Source of the DNA: Mytilus galloprovincialis
Taxonomy: Eukaryota > Mollusca > Bivalvia > Mytilida > Mytilidae
Assembly (NCBI RefSeq): GCF_965363235.1
Contig: NC_134844.1
Coordinates: 19,574,646-19,638,645 of the forward strand
Reading direction: 5' to 3'
DNA: 64,000 nt
Position numbers and translations under genes: made by a program. Shown here in pieces: positions 47,001-62,000 of the stretch (positions within the stretch are counted from its first letter, which is position 1; each line of letters opens with the position of its first letter). The notes under the pieces were generated by a model. The model was not told where the DNA came from. It ran no database searches and saw only the letters and a list, made by a program, of their open reading frames with translations.

Positions 47001-50000
47001 TCTCTGTAAATTAAGCTTTTGTTTTCAGGTGTAATGAATTTTCAATAAGTTTTGAAGTCTATCTCATTGGATGTTGTAAACTAGGAATATTTATCACTTT
47101 TTCTGTTTATGTCTTTTCTGTATAAAATTTAATAGTACAATGCAAATCTTAAATAAGTAAATAATGCAAAATACCCAGAGTCAAAGAATCATTACTGAAG
47201 GAAAAAGGCTAAACAATTTCTTATCATGAGTGGTTCCCCTTTAACTGGCATAATCACAAACTTTAACATGTAAAAACAAGGCAAAAGTTTCAAAGTCAGA
47301 AGACAATAGCTTCAGAGACAGAACGATCTAAATAATAGTTCTACAGTTGTATTAAAATGAAATGTTGTGAAAAGAATGTAAACTTACTTTTAAATCCAAT
47401 GGTAAATCATAAAGTGATGCTGCTAATGTCCTTATCTCTCTATCTGATAAAGATCTGGAAATAGAAAATGTTAACAAAATATCAATCATTTCAAAAACTT
47501 ATTCATTTCTAACAGTTTTAAGAAAATATTTATTGGTATTTTAAAGTTATCAATTGTTACCATAAGAAAATTCTGGAAAAAAGAACTGTCATGGCCAGAC
47601 TTGCGAACAGGATGGGCAAATGCTCATTTTTATCTGTGCTGATGCAGAATACAAAATATTCTGATGTACATACATAAGGGTGCTCTTCAAAAGTAGCAAT
47701 ACAGCATATACACATACAATCTATAACAAAAAATAAACCAGATGCTCCGCAAGGCATAGCTTTATACGACCACAGAGGTCGAACCCTGAACAGTTGGGGC
47801 AAGTATGGACACAACATTCAAGCTTGATACAACTCTGAATTTGGATTGTGATTAAAAAGTTGACACAACATAGGTTTCTGACACAGAATGAATGTGGTCT
47901 AAGAACTTTAACTTAAAAACTTAATTTTTTTAAATTGGACATTTACCTATTATGGTCCAATATCCAAAATCTAAATATATGGTTAGATTCAGCTTATCAA
48001 AGAACCCCAAGAATTCAATTTTTGATGAAATCAAATAATGTACAATTTTTGACCCTTTAGACCTCAATGTGGACCAATTTGATAACCAGGCCCAAATATT
48101 AAAAATCCAAATACACGGTTAGATTTGGAATATCAAAGAACCCCAATAATTCAATTTTTGATGAAATCAAACAAAGTTTAATTTTGGACCCTTTTGGCCC
48201 CTAATTCCTAAACAGTTGGGACCAAAACTCCCAAAATCAATCCCAACCTTCCTTTTGTGGTCATAGACCTTGTGTTTAAATTTCATAGATTTCTATTTAC
48301 TTATACTAAAGTTATTGTGCAAAAACCAAGAAAAATGCTTATTTGGGCCTTAATTCCTCAATTGTTGGGACCAAAACTCCCAAAATCAATCCCAACCTTC
48401 CTTTTGTGGTCATAAACCTTGTGTTAAAACTGCATAGATTTCTATTTACTTATACTAAAGTTATTGTGCGAAAACCAAGAAAAATGCTTATTTGTGCCCT
48501 TTTGGCCCCTAATTCCTAAACTGTTGGGACCAAAACTCCCAAAATCAATCCCAACCTTCCTTTTGTGGTCATAAACCTTGTGTTTAAATTTCATAGATTT
48601 TTATTTTCTTATACTAAAGTTATAGTGCGAAAACCAAATGTCTTAGGACGACGAGATGCCGCCAATGTCATACCAATATACAACCAAAATTTTTTAAATT
48701 TTTGCGGTCGTATAAAAATATAGTTGTTACTGTACATTAAGTTTTTGTCATTTATTTTATCCTACACAGAAATGATTTGTTTAAAGTGTGAAATTAAATT
48801 TTATTGGAAACATTAAACTTCCTAAATTGCATTTTTACATATGGGTGAAGTAAATGAACATTGTAGGTAAAAGTAAACTAAGAAAAGTTTTTTTTAATGT
48901 TTACCGTGACTTATCTGTATCCATCTCATCAAAGATTTCTTCTGCTGTCACATTACGTTTTACTCCCATCAAATAATAAAAATACGAGAAAGCAAACTGC
49001 ATGTCGTCGGAACTACGAACTTTATGTGAAGATGTGATATCCCACTCTTCTGGAAACTTTTCATGAAGTTCATACATAACAGACCTATCAACAAAGTGTG
49101 GCATATGTCCAGGGACTTTTCTAGCAGTAAATCCAAACTCTCTGTTGTAGATTTTATTGACATGACGTAGTGAATCACCAAATGTATCTAAAAGTCTCCT
49201 TCTAGGAATGTAAACATCCTCTGTATATTGTTTCTGAAGAGCCTCTTTTCTCCTTATCTGAAAACAAAAAAAATACTGAAAAGTTAAATACAGTTAATTA
49301 AAGGGTAAAGGAGTAGGTCCAGTAAGACCCCTTTTTGGCCCCAAAATATAACAGTTTTACAAAATTGTTAAAATGTAAACTTTTAGTTATTTATTGGACA
49401 GTTGAATGCTTCTGTCACATAAATATGGGCTGTTTTTGACAATACAATGCACATATATCGGGTTGTAGCGCCATTAAGTCATGCTAAATTACTGAAATCT
49501 TCAAAATTCTAGCATTTTAGTTAAGTTTTAGACGGTTTCCGTGTAAAACGAAAGTGGCCGCATTCGTGTTCATCCTTAATATTGAAATGTAAGTTGTATT
49601 TTATGATAATACATAACATATATAAAGGTTGTGGATGAACACGGATGCGGCCACTTTCATTTTTGACAAAAACCATCTGTAAAGTGACATTTTTCAGCAT
49701 ATTTGGTAGATTTTTCATATTTGAGCTGGAATCGGATCGTTTTTAATGACTAAATCAGTTAAAATCTTTCACATAAACTAATTGAATCAAGTGAAATAGA
49801 ACACTTAAGTGTTTAAAAAGTGGTCAAAATCTTTCGTCAGATGAAACTGAAATTTGAGGCCAAAATGAGTCCTTACCGGACCTTCTCCTTTGCCATTATC
49901 AATTTTTTTTTTTAATTTTCATTTCTCTGTGGTGTCAAAATATCTCAAATTATGGTACACTGAAATGTTGCCTATGAACTTATAAAACATAAGCATATCA

Positions 50001-53000
50001 TCATTTGTCATATCATAGCAGCCTTGTTTTTGTATTAATTGATTAATTGTTGGTTTGTTTAGAGGTAGTTGGAATATTTCATGACAATCTAGGACAATGT
50101 GATATTACTTATAGACATTTATCATACAAATAACTACAACTAAAATCCTACCTTTTCAAATTTCCCAAATACATTTTTCTCTTCCCATGGGAAATGTCCT
50201 TCATCTGTATATTGTCTTCCTGATTTTAGCATGTCTTCTAACGTCTTGTACGAATAATCATTTTGCCTATAAACTGGTACCTTATCTTCCTGATTCATTT
50301 GAAGAATAGGAACCTCTACAAAGCTAAGTAATTTTCTGACAACTGGTTTAGTGAATGAGGTATCATTCTTTGGAGGGTACCTCAAATATTCCTGATATTT
50401 CAGCCACAGTGTCATCTGTTCAATCCTAAAACCTTTCTCTGTTATATCACCTATTAAAACACATAAGTCAAATTGTAGCAGGGTTTTCATTTTGTCTTGT
50501 GCAGTCAACCTGTACCTTTTTTCAATTGCACAACTTCAGTTCCAGTGTAACTATAGATTGAAAAATTTTGAAACTTTGCACTGGAATTAAAATTAACTTT
50601 AAAAGAAACAAACATGTTTTAATTCATTTAAACAATATGCTTCAGCTGAAATAGTGCTTTTCTCTATTGATGTAAAATATGTATGAGTCTATAATAGCTA
50701 TAAATCAACATATCTTATTAAGTTGATCATAGCTCTTATTGAATAATGCACAAACAAATATTAACCCTCATTTTTCTCTTTTACCAGAGCTTCATACTGT
50801 ATCTTGATGAATTCTGGTAGATCTATGTTTGTGAGGTTAACATGTTCTGGCAACGCCTTTTGATCTACTGGTTTGGGTTTTACTTGTCTGAAATAAAAAT
50901 TAAACAAACATACTTAATATAAACAATATATACACAATATATAGCAGCGATTCATAAATCCTTCTTGAAATAAATAAAGTTATTATGATATACCTACTTA
51001 CTTTTGTACGTAATGGTACCTTCTTTCACAACAAACTTTCTTTATACCCATTTGAACACAAGTACTTTCTACAAAAAGGCCACATACTTTAAATAGTCAA
51101 TAACTAGTTATCTGTATTATATACCTTGCACATTTTTGGCTTTATAAAATAACTCTGGAAAAATTTAGCTACTGATTTTGGTGTTTTTTTTTTCTTTTAC
51201 CTTAAAAAATACAATAGTTTAGGGGATATACTTTTATTTAAATATGCCTTTCTGCTGTCATGTTTAAAGACAGATGGTTAAAAAAAATGCTACTGTCCTG
51301 AATATGCGTGTAATAATTGCTAGAGAAAATTAGACAGTCCTCAATCAATCTATCACACATCATTCGTAGCTCAATTTATACTCTTTGCACTGCCTGTCCT
51401 AAATAATAAATAATAAACCATCACCTCATCAAGTCAATAAAACCTCAACATCAGCTGCTCCGAAATGGGATACAAAAGTATACTCCCCCACTCACAAAAC
51501 AACTTGCTAGTCCAATTACTGTAAATTTGGAAATTATTGCATGCATTTATTATTGCCATTGTTGGACGTTCTACACATTGATTGATTGTTGGTTGGTTGC
51601 ATCATGTCTAGTGGCAGATATTTCTACGTTCAACACAAATGCAAGTTTTTTTATTATTAAAATGTGATTTTTTACTATTGCAATACATATCTAGTTGCAA
51701 GTTTTGCTTTAGTAAAATCTTCCAACAATGTTCAGAATTTACTTTACCAATAACACTTACATAAGTTCCTCTGCTACTTCATACACCACTGGTAGTTCAA
51801 TCTCTTTCTCCACAGTTACATTTGCTGTTTTATTAACTTTATCTACAGTCTGTAACACTTCCAAGGTTTTATTTTCTTGTGTAGTATCTACCATCACAGT
51901 AAAATTATACTGGAATGAATAAGGTATAATCTACTTTAAATGCATGATAAACAATATTCTCTAATAAGGACTAACAGTTTGTTTTGTTGCACTGATAAAT
52001 CATAATTGTTAATGCATGATATAAATTAATGTTTACCAATAATGAGTTACAATTTGTTCTTATGTTGAGCTGCTACACCATTATCCCAAGTTAAAGGGGA
52101 GTTTGAGTGCTCAAAAACATGTTTGAAACCACTACTTTCTTTATGTGTCTGTTTCAAGTCAGAAGCCTGTAATGCAGTGGTAGCCATTTAATGCTGTTTG
52201 CAAAATTTGTTTTTTATTTATTGGTTTGTAATAAATCAAGCTGCTGGTTGTTTCTCATTTGATTTTGTTTTCACATTTTGTCATGTCAGGGTCTTTTACA
52301 GCTGACTAAAGGGTATTCAGTTTCCTCATTGTTAAAAACCTATAGTTTCTTAAATCAAAGTCTTAAGGTCTATTGTTGATAGTTGTCCCACTGGCAGTCC
52401 TATCATATTTCCGTATTCTTTATATAATGTAAGTTCTTTTGGCGACCAGATGGTTCAGTAAGAAAGCTTCTTAGAACTATTCCCTTCAGGACTGTAACTG
52501 TTTGTAATCTGGAAGCTGAGACTGTCTAATATCATTTAAAAGGATGAAAGTTGATCAATTCTATTTCAAATATACATGTACTTAATTTACCTGGAATTTC
52601 TGTGTAACATTTGCATAATGTCCTTTTAGATGAATGTGGAGTTTGGTGGCATTGTGACCTTTATTGAACACCATGGTGATGACCTTGAACTTGTTAGCTA
52701 CAGCTATTGCCTTGACAACAGATGACTTCTCATATTCTGCTGATTCTACACTTCCTTTGTCTGTCATCAGGGTTGTCATGTTAAAGTACACAATTACCTC
52801 ACCTAAAATCAATAATATTGGTTACAAACTAAATTCATATGCATAATTCAACTGAGGCATCAAGTTTTAAATCATTGTAAAAATCTAAAAAATTTTAGGA
52901 AAATGATGCAAAATTATGGTAAAAGTTCTCATACTGTAAATTTTGGAAATAGTTGTGTTCATGTATATTTGCAATTGTTGAACAATGGGTGAAAAGTGCA

Positions 53001-56000
53001 AGACTGTGACCTATAATTGTTAATTTCTGTGTCATTTTGGTCTCTTGTGGAGAGTTGTCTCATTGGCAATCATACCACATCTTCTTTTTTATAAGATCAA
53101 CTTTTTACAATTTCAGGAATGCTGATTACAATGTTACAAAATTTTATTAATAAAGTGTTGCAAAACCTTTCTCGTTGTAATTTCAGAATATAAAAACCTC
53201 AAAGAAAATTTCAGAATTTATAGCATTTGATGCTTATATATGAAGTAAACGTCCCCCTTAATCTACCATCAGAAAAATTTATAAAAGTGAAGACCATTAT
53301 ATGACGAACAAGCATTTTTAACAATGACTTGTATGGCTCTCCATGCAAGCTAACCTAATCAAATCTTATCCAAATTAAGAAGAATAACCAACCCATACAT
53401 AAAAGAATTACAATGTACTACATGTCACATAAGTTGTAAATTGATTTTAAAGTATACCCTACCTTTTGGTACTATAATTGACATACCTGCCAACTTTCAC
53501 GATTTAGGCGTGTATTACACGATTTTGACCCTTTGTCACGATTGCACGATCGTGATCGTGAAAAACCCTCTAAAACACGATTTTGTGAAAATCTACACGA
53601 AAAATATGATGGTTCCCGATTTTGAACTGTGTCCAAGGAAGACATTCGTGTTCAGCCAATCAAATTCTATGTTTCTCATGATCAAATTAATCAGCCAATC
53701 AAAAACGTTTTCTCTCAAGATAATTCTAACATCCTAGATTTTGAACTTGTGTTGATTTCCTCTGTTTTTTAAAATCGTAAACATGGCAAATGGTTTTTCA
53801 CCTGCAAGGAGGTTCTTACACAGAATAAGAATAAAAGCATGGTTGATTGACAAACTTCAATGATGCAGTACTACCATAAAGATAATAAATAGTAGTTTAT
53901 TCACTAATTTATTGATATTTCACTTGCTGTAACAAATGATATGTAAATGTATTCAATTAAAATACCAAATCATTTAATGTACTATTCTTTATTTTTCACA
54001 TGGACAAAACAAAAAAACCCACATGAGGAATCCCTTAAATGAGGCACTTCCCTTAGTCAAGGGGTCATTTTACTTCTGTGAAAAATAAAAATGAAAAAAT
54101 GTAGATTTTTATTTAACTTAAAAATGGGAAATTCTGACATTATATTTAGAACTACTTTTCTAAATGTGGGGTCCAATTATTTTGAAAAATAAAGAAGATA
54201 TACATGATATATTAGGCCATGAACATATCATAATACTTGGACATGTGTTGACCATATTATACCAGATAGATCATAAGATGTATAATTCTTTGGGAAAAGT
54301 TACTTCTAATAATATGAATATCACTCAGAAAATGTGTTCAGTTTTACTTAAAAAGTGGTTTTTAATGTCCTTACATTGAGGGGATACCCCTAGGTGTTGT
54401 TCTCAACCTGATAAAGGTCTTTCTTTGTGCATAATTTTAAATTGGAAAAGTCAACAATTATTTAATATCCTTACACATGAAATTAATTCCTGGTCTTGCA
54501 GCTAAATGTTCATCTTTTCTACTGATATATAATAACTAGAATCATGCAAATAAACTTTAGAAAAAGGCATGTAAGCTATCTTACAAATATGACACTTTTT
54601 CTAGACCACAAAACAGCACATGCAAAATAGTCGTCGCAAAGAATTGTAACCTTTGAAATAAATTGTTGTCGCGCACTAAAACCCCCATGGGCACTTTCAA
54701 AACTTGGCAGGTATGAATTGATTTTATTAAAAGTATACCCTACCTGTTGGTACTATAATTGATTTTATTAAAAGTATACCCTACCTTTTGGTACTATAAT
54801 TGAATTTTTAAAGTGAATCCTACCTTTTGGTACTATAATTGATTTTATTAAAAGTATACCCTACCTGTTGGTACTATAATTGATTTTATTAAAAGTATAC
54901 CCTACCTGTTGGTACTATAATTGATTTTATTAAAAGTATACCCTACCTGTTGGTACTATAATTGATTTTATTAAAAGTATACCCTACCTTTTGGTACTAT
55001 AATTGATTTTATTAAAAGTATACCCTACCTGTTGGTACTATAATTGAATTTTTAAAGTGAATCCTACCTTTTGGTACTATAATTGATTTTATTAAAAGTA
55101 TACCCTACCTGTTGGTACTATAATTGATTTTATTAAAAGTATACCCTACCTGTTGGTACTATAATTGATTTTATTAAAAGTATACCCTACCTTTTGGTAC
55201 TATAATTGAATTTTTAAAGTGAATCCTACCTTTTGGTACTATAATTGATTTTATTAAAAGTATACCCTACCTGTTGGTACTATAATTGATTTTATTAAAA
55301 GTATACCCTACCTGTTGGTACTATAATTGATTTTATTAAAAGTATACCCTACCTGTTGGTACTATAATTGATTTTATTAAAAGTATACCCTACCTGTTGG
55401 TACTATAATTGATTTTATTAAAAGTATACCCTACCTGTTGGTACTATAATTGATTTTATTAAAAGTATACCCTACCTTTTGGTACTATAATTGAATTTTT
55501 AAAGTGAATCCTACCTTTTGGTACTATAATTGATTTTATTAAAAGTATACCCTACCTTTTGGTACTATAATTGATTTTATTAAAAGTATACCCTACCTGT
55601 TGGTACTATAATTGATTTTATTAAAAGTATACCCTACCTATTGGTACTATAATTGATTTTATTAAAAGTATACCCTACCTTTTGGTACTATAATTGAATT
55701 TTTAAAGCGAATCCTACCTTTTGGTACTATATACTCTGTAACACTTGTTTCCAGTTTATAGCCTATAAGTTGATCATATTTAGATGTACCACAATCTCCA
55801 ACATCAAAACCACACGGCTTTACATTACATGTCTGAAAAATCAAAAACTTTTTTTTAAATAATGATCATAATTTACCTATCCAATGTTGACAAATTAAGT
55901 TAGAGATAACAAATAAAGACACCCGCATAGGAGCTGGAATGGGCAAAAATGCTCACACCTTACAAATAATAACTGGACATATGTTAAACTGGACCCCTGT

Positions 56001-59000
56001 TGTGTTCACTTATCACTACACTGACAACAGGTATGGCCTAAATCCCATGGTCAGAATTCTGACCACGGGATTTAATAATTCGACGAGACTAGTACATGAT
56101 GGGCTATGTTTAATTATGTATTATACTGATAGCAAATCAAAAAAAATTAGCACATTTATTACCCTACTGAGTTCTTAAGGGAACAAAAGATACCGGCTCA
56201 GTTTGTCAAGAACATGTTAACACACTCGTTGGTCATTTATCTGCCCTACTACCATGGGGTTAATTAACAGATACTTGTTTATTTTGCGGCATCGCAGTAT
56301 TAACATTTGAGGTCAATTTCCTATCACTTTAATTGGCCAATTTTATTAGTGAATCGTTGAATTTGTAAGACTCGTCCAATTAATGCCAATGTGACAATAG
56401 CTCCAACCCGTTCCTTCGGTGCGAAGCTATAGATAGAAAAGCGGACCAGTTTAGACATATGAGTGACAATTTTTTTTTTAATTCATTGAAAATAATGAAA
56501 ATTCACAGAGAAAAACTAGAGGCTCTAAAGAGCCTGTGTCGCTCACCTTGGTATATGTGAATATTAAACAAAAGAAGCAGATAGATTCATGACAAAATTG
56601 TGTTTTGGTGATGGTGATGTGTTCGTACATCTTACTTTACTGAACATTCTTGCTGCTTACAATTATCTCCATCTATAATGAACTTGGCCCAGTAGTTTCA
56701 GTGGAAAATGTTAGTAAAATTTTAAAAATTTTATGAAAATTGTTAAAAATTGCCTATAAAGGACAATAACTCCTTAGGGGGTCAATTGACCATTTCAGTC
56801 ATGTTGACTTATTTGTAAATCTTACTTTTCTGAACATCACTGCTGTTTACAGGTTTCTCTATCTATAATAGTATTCAAGATAATAACCAAAAACAGCAAA
56901 ATTTCCTTAAAATTTCCAATTTAGGGGCAGCAACCCAACAACGGGTTGTCCGATTCATTTGAAAATTTAAGGGCAGATAGATCTAGAGCTGGTAAACAAT
57001 TTTACCCCTGTCAGATTTGCTCTAAATGCTTTGGTTTTTGAGTTATAAGCCAAAAACTGCATTTTACCCCTATGTTCTATTTTTAGCCGTGGCGGCTATC
57101 TTGGTTGGATGGCTGGATCAACGGACACATTTTTTAAATTAAATACCCCAAAAATGATTGTGGCCAAGTTTGGATTAATTTGGCCCAATAGTTTCAGAGG
57201 AGAAGATTTTTTGTAAAAGATAACTAAGATTTACAAAAAAATGGTTAAAAATTGACTATAAAGGGCAATAACTCCTTAAGGGGTCAGCTGACCATTTCGG
57301 TCATGTTGACTTATTTGTAAATCTTACTTTGCTGAACATTATTGCTGTTTACAGTTTATCTCTATCTATAATAATATTCAAGATAATAACCCAAAACAGT
57401 AAAATTTCCATAAAATTACCAATTCAGGGGCAGCAACCCAACAACTGGTTGTCCAATATATCTGAAAATTAAAGGGCAGATAGATCTTGACCTGATGAAC
57501 AATTTTTCCCCCGTTAGATTTGCTCTAAATGCTTTGGTTTTTGAGTTATAAGCCAAAAACTGCATATTACCCCTATGTTCTAATTTTAGCCGTGGCGGCC
57601 ATCTTGGTTGGTTGACCGGGTCAACGGACACATTTTTTAAACTAGATACCCAAATGATGATTGTGGCCAAGTTTGGGTTAATTTGGCCAAGTAGTTTCAG
57701 AGGAGAAGATTATTGTAAAAGATTACTAAGATTTATGAAAAATGGTTAAAAATTGACTGTAAAGGGCAATAACTCCTAAAGGGGTCAATTGACCATTTCA
57801 GTCATGTTGACTTATTTGTAAATCTTACTTTGCTGAACATTATTGCTGTTTACAGCATATCTCTATCTATAATAATATTCAAGATAATAAACAAAAACAG
57901 TAAAATTTCCATAAAATTACCAATTCAGGGGCAGCAACCCAACAACAGGTTGTCCGATTCATCTGAAAATTTCAGGGCAGATAGATCTTGACCTGATGAA
58001 CAATTTAACCTCTGTCAGATTTGCCCTTATTGCTTTGGTTTTTGAGTTATAAGCCAAAAACCGCATTTTACCCCTATGTTCTATTTTTAGCCATGGCGGC
58101 CATCTTGGTTGGTTGGCCGGGTCACCAGACACATTTTTTAAACTAAATACCCCAATGATGATTTTGGCCAAGTTTGGTTAAATTTGGCTTAGTAGTTTCA
58201 GAGGAGAAGATTTTTGTAAAAGCTAACGACGGACGACGGACGCCAAGTGATGAGAAAAGCTCACTTGGCCCTATGGGCCAGGTGAGCTAAAAATGTGCTA
58301 CTATTGTTACAACTCATCATTGTCAAGCTTCTGGTCATTCTGTTTAATTGTTCTTGCAAATAGAGTGACAGAAATATGCATTGAATAAATGGACAGACAG
58401 ACAAGGTGCTTACAACATAGCCTCCACTCCTTGAATGAGGTACAAATATTTATTCTAAGTCTACTGATACTTTTTCATCAGAGTTTGAAGCCAGTCAAGT
58501 AATACAGGAAATCCATGTACTTACAGTATCACAATATCTATCTGCCAGCCAGGAATCAGCACATCCTTTGTTACAATGTTCTACAAACAAAAGAAAAACA
58601 AATAATAAATAATCTCACTCTCTTCCCAAAATTCACTTTATTTCCTGTTCAAATAATCAATCCAAATCTTCCAATCAGTTGTTTCTCAAATATGGATATA
58701 AACTAAAGATGCTGATGAATAGGTTCTACACACAAGGAATGTTCCACTTCCACAAGTTTGATAACTTGGTATATCATGTCATGCCCTTTTCTTGAACAAA
58801 AACCGTAGCATATATATTAGTTAATATTTCGCTCACAGAGTGTGAAAAAGAATATAATTGATTGATTGACAGGATTTAATTGGGAAAACAAGCCAATGAT
58901 TAGGGAATTAACTGGAGTTTATTTGTATCAGTTTTTGATACTATTGTATGATACATTACCTTTCTGATCATTATACCAGCCAACACCACCACTCCAATGT

Positions 59001-62000
59001 CCTGCTCCTGCCTGTACATTACTACCTGTATAATAGTAATATATCATTAAATCAATGCACAGCTCACATCATCAAGAGATATCTAAATCTAATGCCAAAT
59101 TATTCAAACTTTGTGTCATACTGTGTAAACATGTGATTCTTTTTAAAATGAAACTTTAAGATGTACTTTGGATTCATTATTAATTGTCTGATACTAATTT
59201 TCTTGGATTTCTTGGGTACAGGGAAACCACGAATTGAAAGGTTCAACTTATTACAAATTTTCTTAATGAATGTATGCTGACTTTTTTCAAAACCACAAAA
59301 TTAAATATCCACCAATAGGCAAGTTCTCTCAAACCACGAAAATTGGTACCCACGAAAATAAATGAATCCACAGTATTCGGCAACAAATAACTTATTAGTC
59401 TCCTTGTCAACTATAACTTTAAATCTTGATAACAAAAATATGCTTGTGTTGAGTTGTTCAGTGGACCGTGAAATTGGCGTAAACAATCTAATTTGGCATT
59501 TTAATTAGAAAGATCATATCATAGGGAACATGTGTACTAAGTTTCAACTTGATTTGACTTCAACTTTATTAAAAACTACCTTGACCAAAAACTTTAACCT
59601 GAAGCAGGACAGACAGACGAATGGACGGATGAATGAAATGAATGAATAGACCAACAAATGAACAGACAGACAGACAGACAAACGCAGGCACAGACCAGAA
59701 AACATAATGCCCCTCTACTATGGTAGGTGGGGCATATATCTTAGGTCGGGCATATAAACACCTTTATCCAACATATTACATGTGTAAAAAAAACTTTAAA
59801 ATGTGGCTTAAATTGTCTACCTACAGTGCATCATAAATTAACTACAAGCCATTTAATAGAACAACTGACCATGACAATCTCCGCCATCCCATTCACATTC
59901 AGTGTTGTTACAGGCCTTATCACAGTAGCCATCTTTAATCCACGACGATGGACATCCCTCATTACAGTTAGGTACTGGCCATGTTAAATATACCTTAAAT
60001 GTAAATTAATAAATATAGATGTGTCATCTAACATAGATCTGTGAAGATGGTCATCCTCAGTAAGTTACTTATCATATATATCACTAACACAAAATACTGA
60101 CACATAAAACAGCTAAAATAGTCAAAACACAGTCAAATCATGCCTATCATCACCTCCATACAATACCGAGGTACAGTGTCTTAATGTCAACTATAGGATA
60201 ATTTGGAGTTGAGTATGATGTCCATTATCACTGTACTTGTATACATATTTTTTAAGGGGCCAGCTGAAGGACACCTACGGTGCGGGAGTTTCTCGCTACA
60301 TTGAAGACACATTGGTGGCCTTCGGCTGTTGTCTGCTCTATGGTTGGGTTGTTGTCGCTTTGACATATTCCCCATTTCCTTTCTCAATTTTATAGTATTA
60401 TCCTATGACCAACCTTTTAACTCATCTAAGATTGAATCTTATCCTTAACTATTTTTTTTATTGAAGGTCATGATTTTCTCTGGGCACTCTGACTTCCTCT
60501 GCCTATAAAGACTGACTGCCATGAGACAGAATAATAGTGCTGAACCCTTAATAATCCAGATAACTTTAAAAGAGGATTGCAGAATAACATCTACCTTTTT
60601 AAAACCATGATCTTCTGGTTCTCTACTTTTCAGCACTTGATTTGTGATTTTCACTTTGTGAACCTTTTAAAACTTCAAAAATAGTACAACTTTCAAACCA
60701 TACCTTATATCCGTCGCTGTAGGTGTAAAAATCATCAGGCCATACATCCTTACCAAACATAACATCATCATTCATGTAAATAAACTTCTGTGATAGACCA
60801 GGTATTTTGTGGATGTTGGCCTCTATGGCAGGAGAACTAAATGTTGGTAGATGTGTTGTGTTTGTGAATATCTCCTGCAAACAGATGTGGAAGTATTTTA
60901 TGATGGGCACTTTATAGATTAGCAATGGTGATTGAAAAAAGAGGTAGTTTCGTTATAATTTGTACAATGCATTTCATTTTACACTAAAATGTTAAAATGT
61001 TTGTGTAGAATAAATTTTGTAATTAGATGTTTACCACAAAATAAAAGATATTTAGAATCAGATTCCCCTTTACCCTCACAGCTCGAGGGGGCTCCAATAT
61101 ATGGTGGAATCTCCAAGTACATACAACAATACATTTTTCAAATTTTCCCCAATACTGTGTATTCATTAATTTTTCGTGGGTACTAATTTTGGTGGATTGA
61201 GGAATCTTTGTATTTTCGTGGCTATTTGATTTCGTGGTTTTTCTTAAGGTCTACATACAAGCATAGGAAAAGTACTTTGTTGAACATTTAAATTTGTGGT
61301 TCACCTGTAACAACAAATTAACGAAAATTGGTTTCCTACGAATAATAATGAATCGACAGTATACAATATTAATCTGACCTGATGTGTAACAATAGTAAGT
61401 CTAGAGCTCTCCATGTTTAACCAGTATGGTATTTGACCATTGGTGATGATGTAAACATGTCTGACCCATGGAGCAAACCTCTCTAGAGATCGTAAGGAAT
61501 ACCGCAATTCTTCATTATCCTCAAATCTACTAGCTGATATATCAGAATCTTTTCTGAACTGAAATTCAAATCATAACATTGTGTTTATGTTTAACATTGA
61601 TTTTTTTTAAATTTAATCTTCAGATAAATGTTGCACTATTGGTAGATAACGTCTACTTTAGAAAGAGTGAAGTGGCATTTTCTTTGCATAAACACTAAAT
61701 AAATCAAGTAACAATCTTTTAAATAGTCCCTAATTTTCAAATAAAAAAAGTTGTCTAAGTGTTTTCAGAAGCATTAAATTATGGGGAAAGAAATATTGAG
61801 TAATTTGTCATTTTATTCAAAATCACGGGCGAATTTTTCATGCATTTTCAGAACAGAAAATTAAACAAAGGTGCTTGTTAGGACATGAATTATTTTGTGA
61901 TATTTGCACTAGTCTCTGTTCTATAAACATGGAGCATAATTCAATTTTTTTGCTGATAATCATTGTCTAAGAATTTAGTAAGTGTAAACAACTATTGATA

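Noticed and set aside
50767-50784. Alternative donor GTAAAA for GNPTAB visible exon 10
   Set aside because: It would leave the next exon out of frame with every usable acceptor, while GTTAAT 19 bases further gives a clean joint and the conserved GDIT stretch.
54164-54379. 71-codon frame inside the 1234-bp insertion
   Set aside because: Too short, with no recognisable transposase motif; kept only as a note in the element entry.
57416-58171. Two related minus-strand frames (about 70-84 codons)
   Set aside because: They are duplicates within family B repeat units with no domain.
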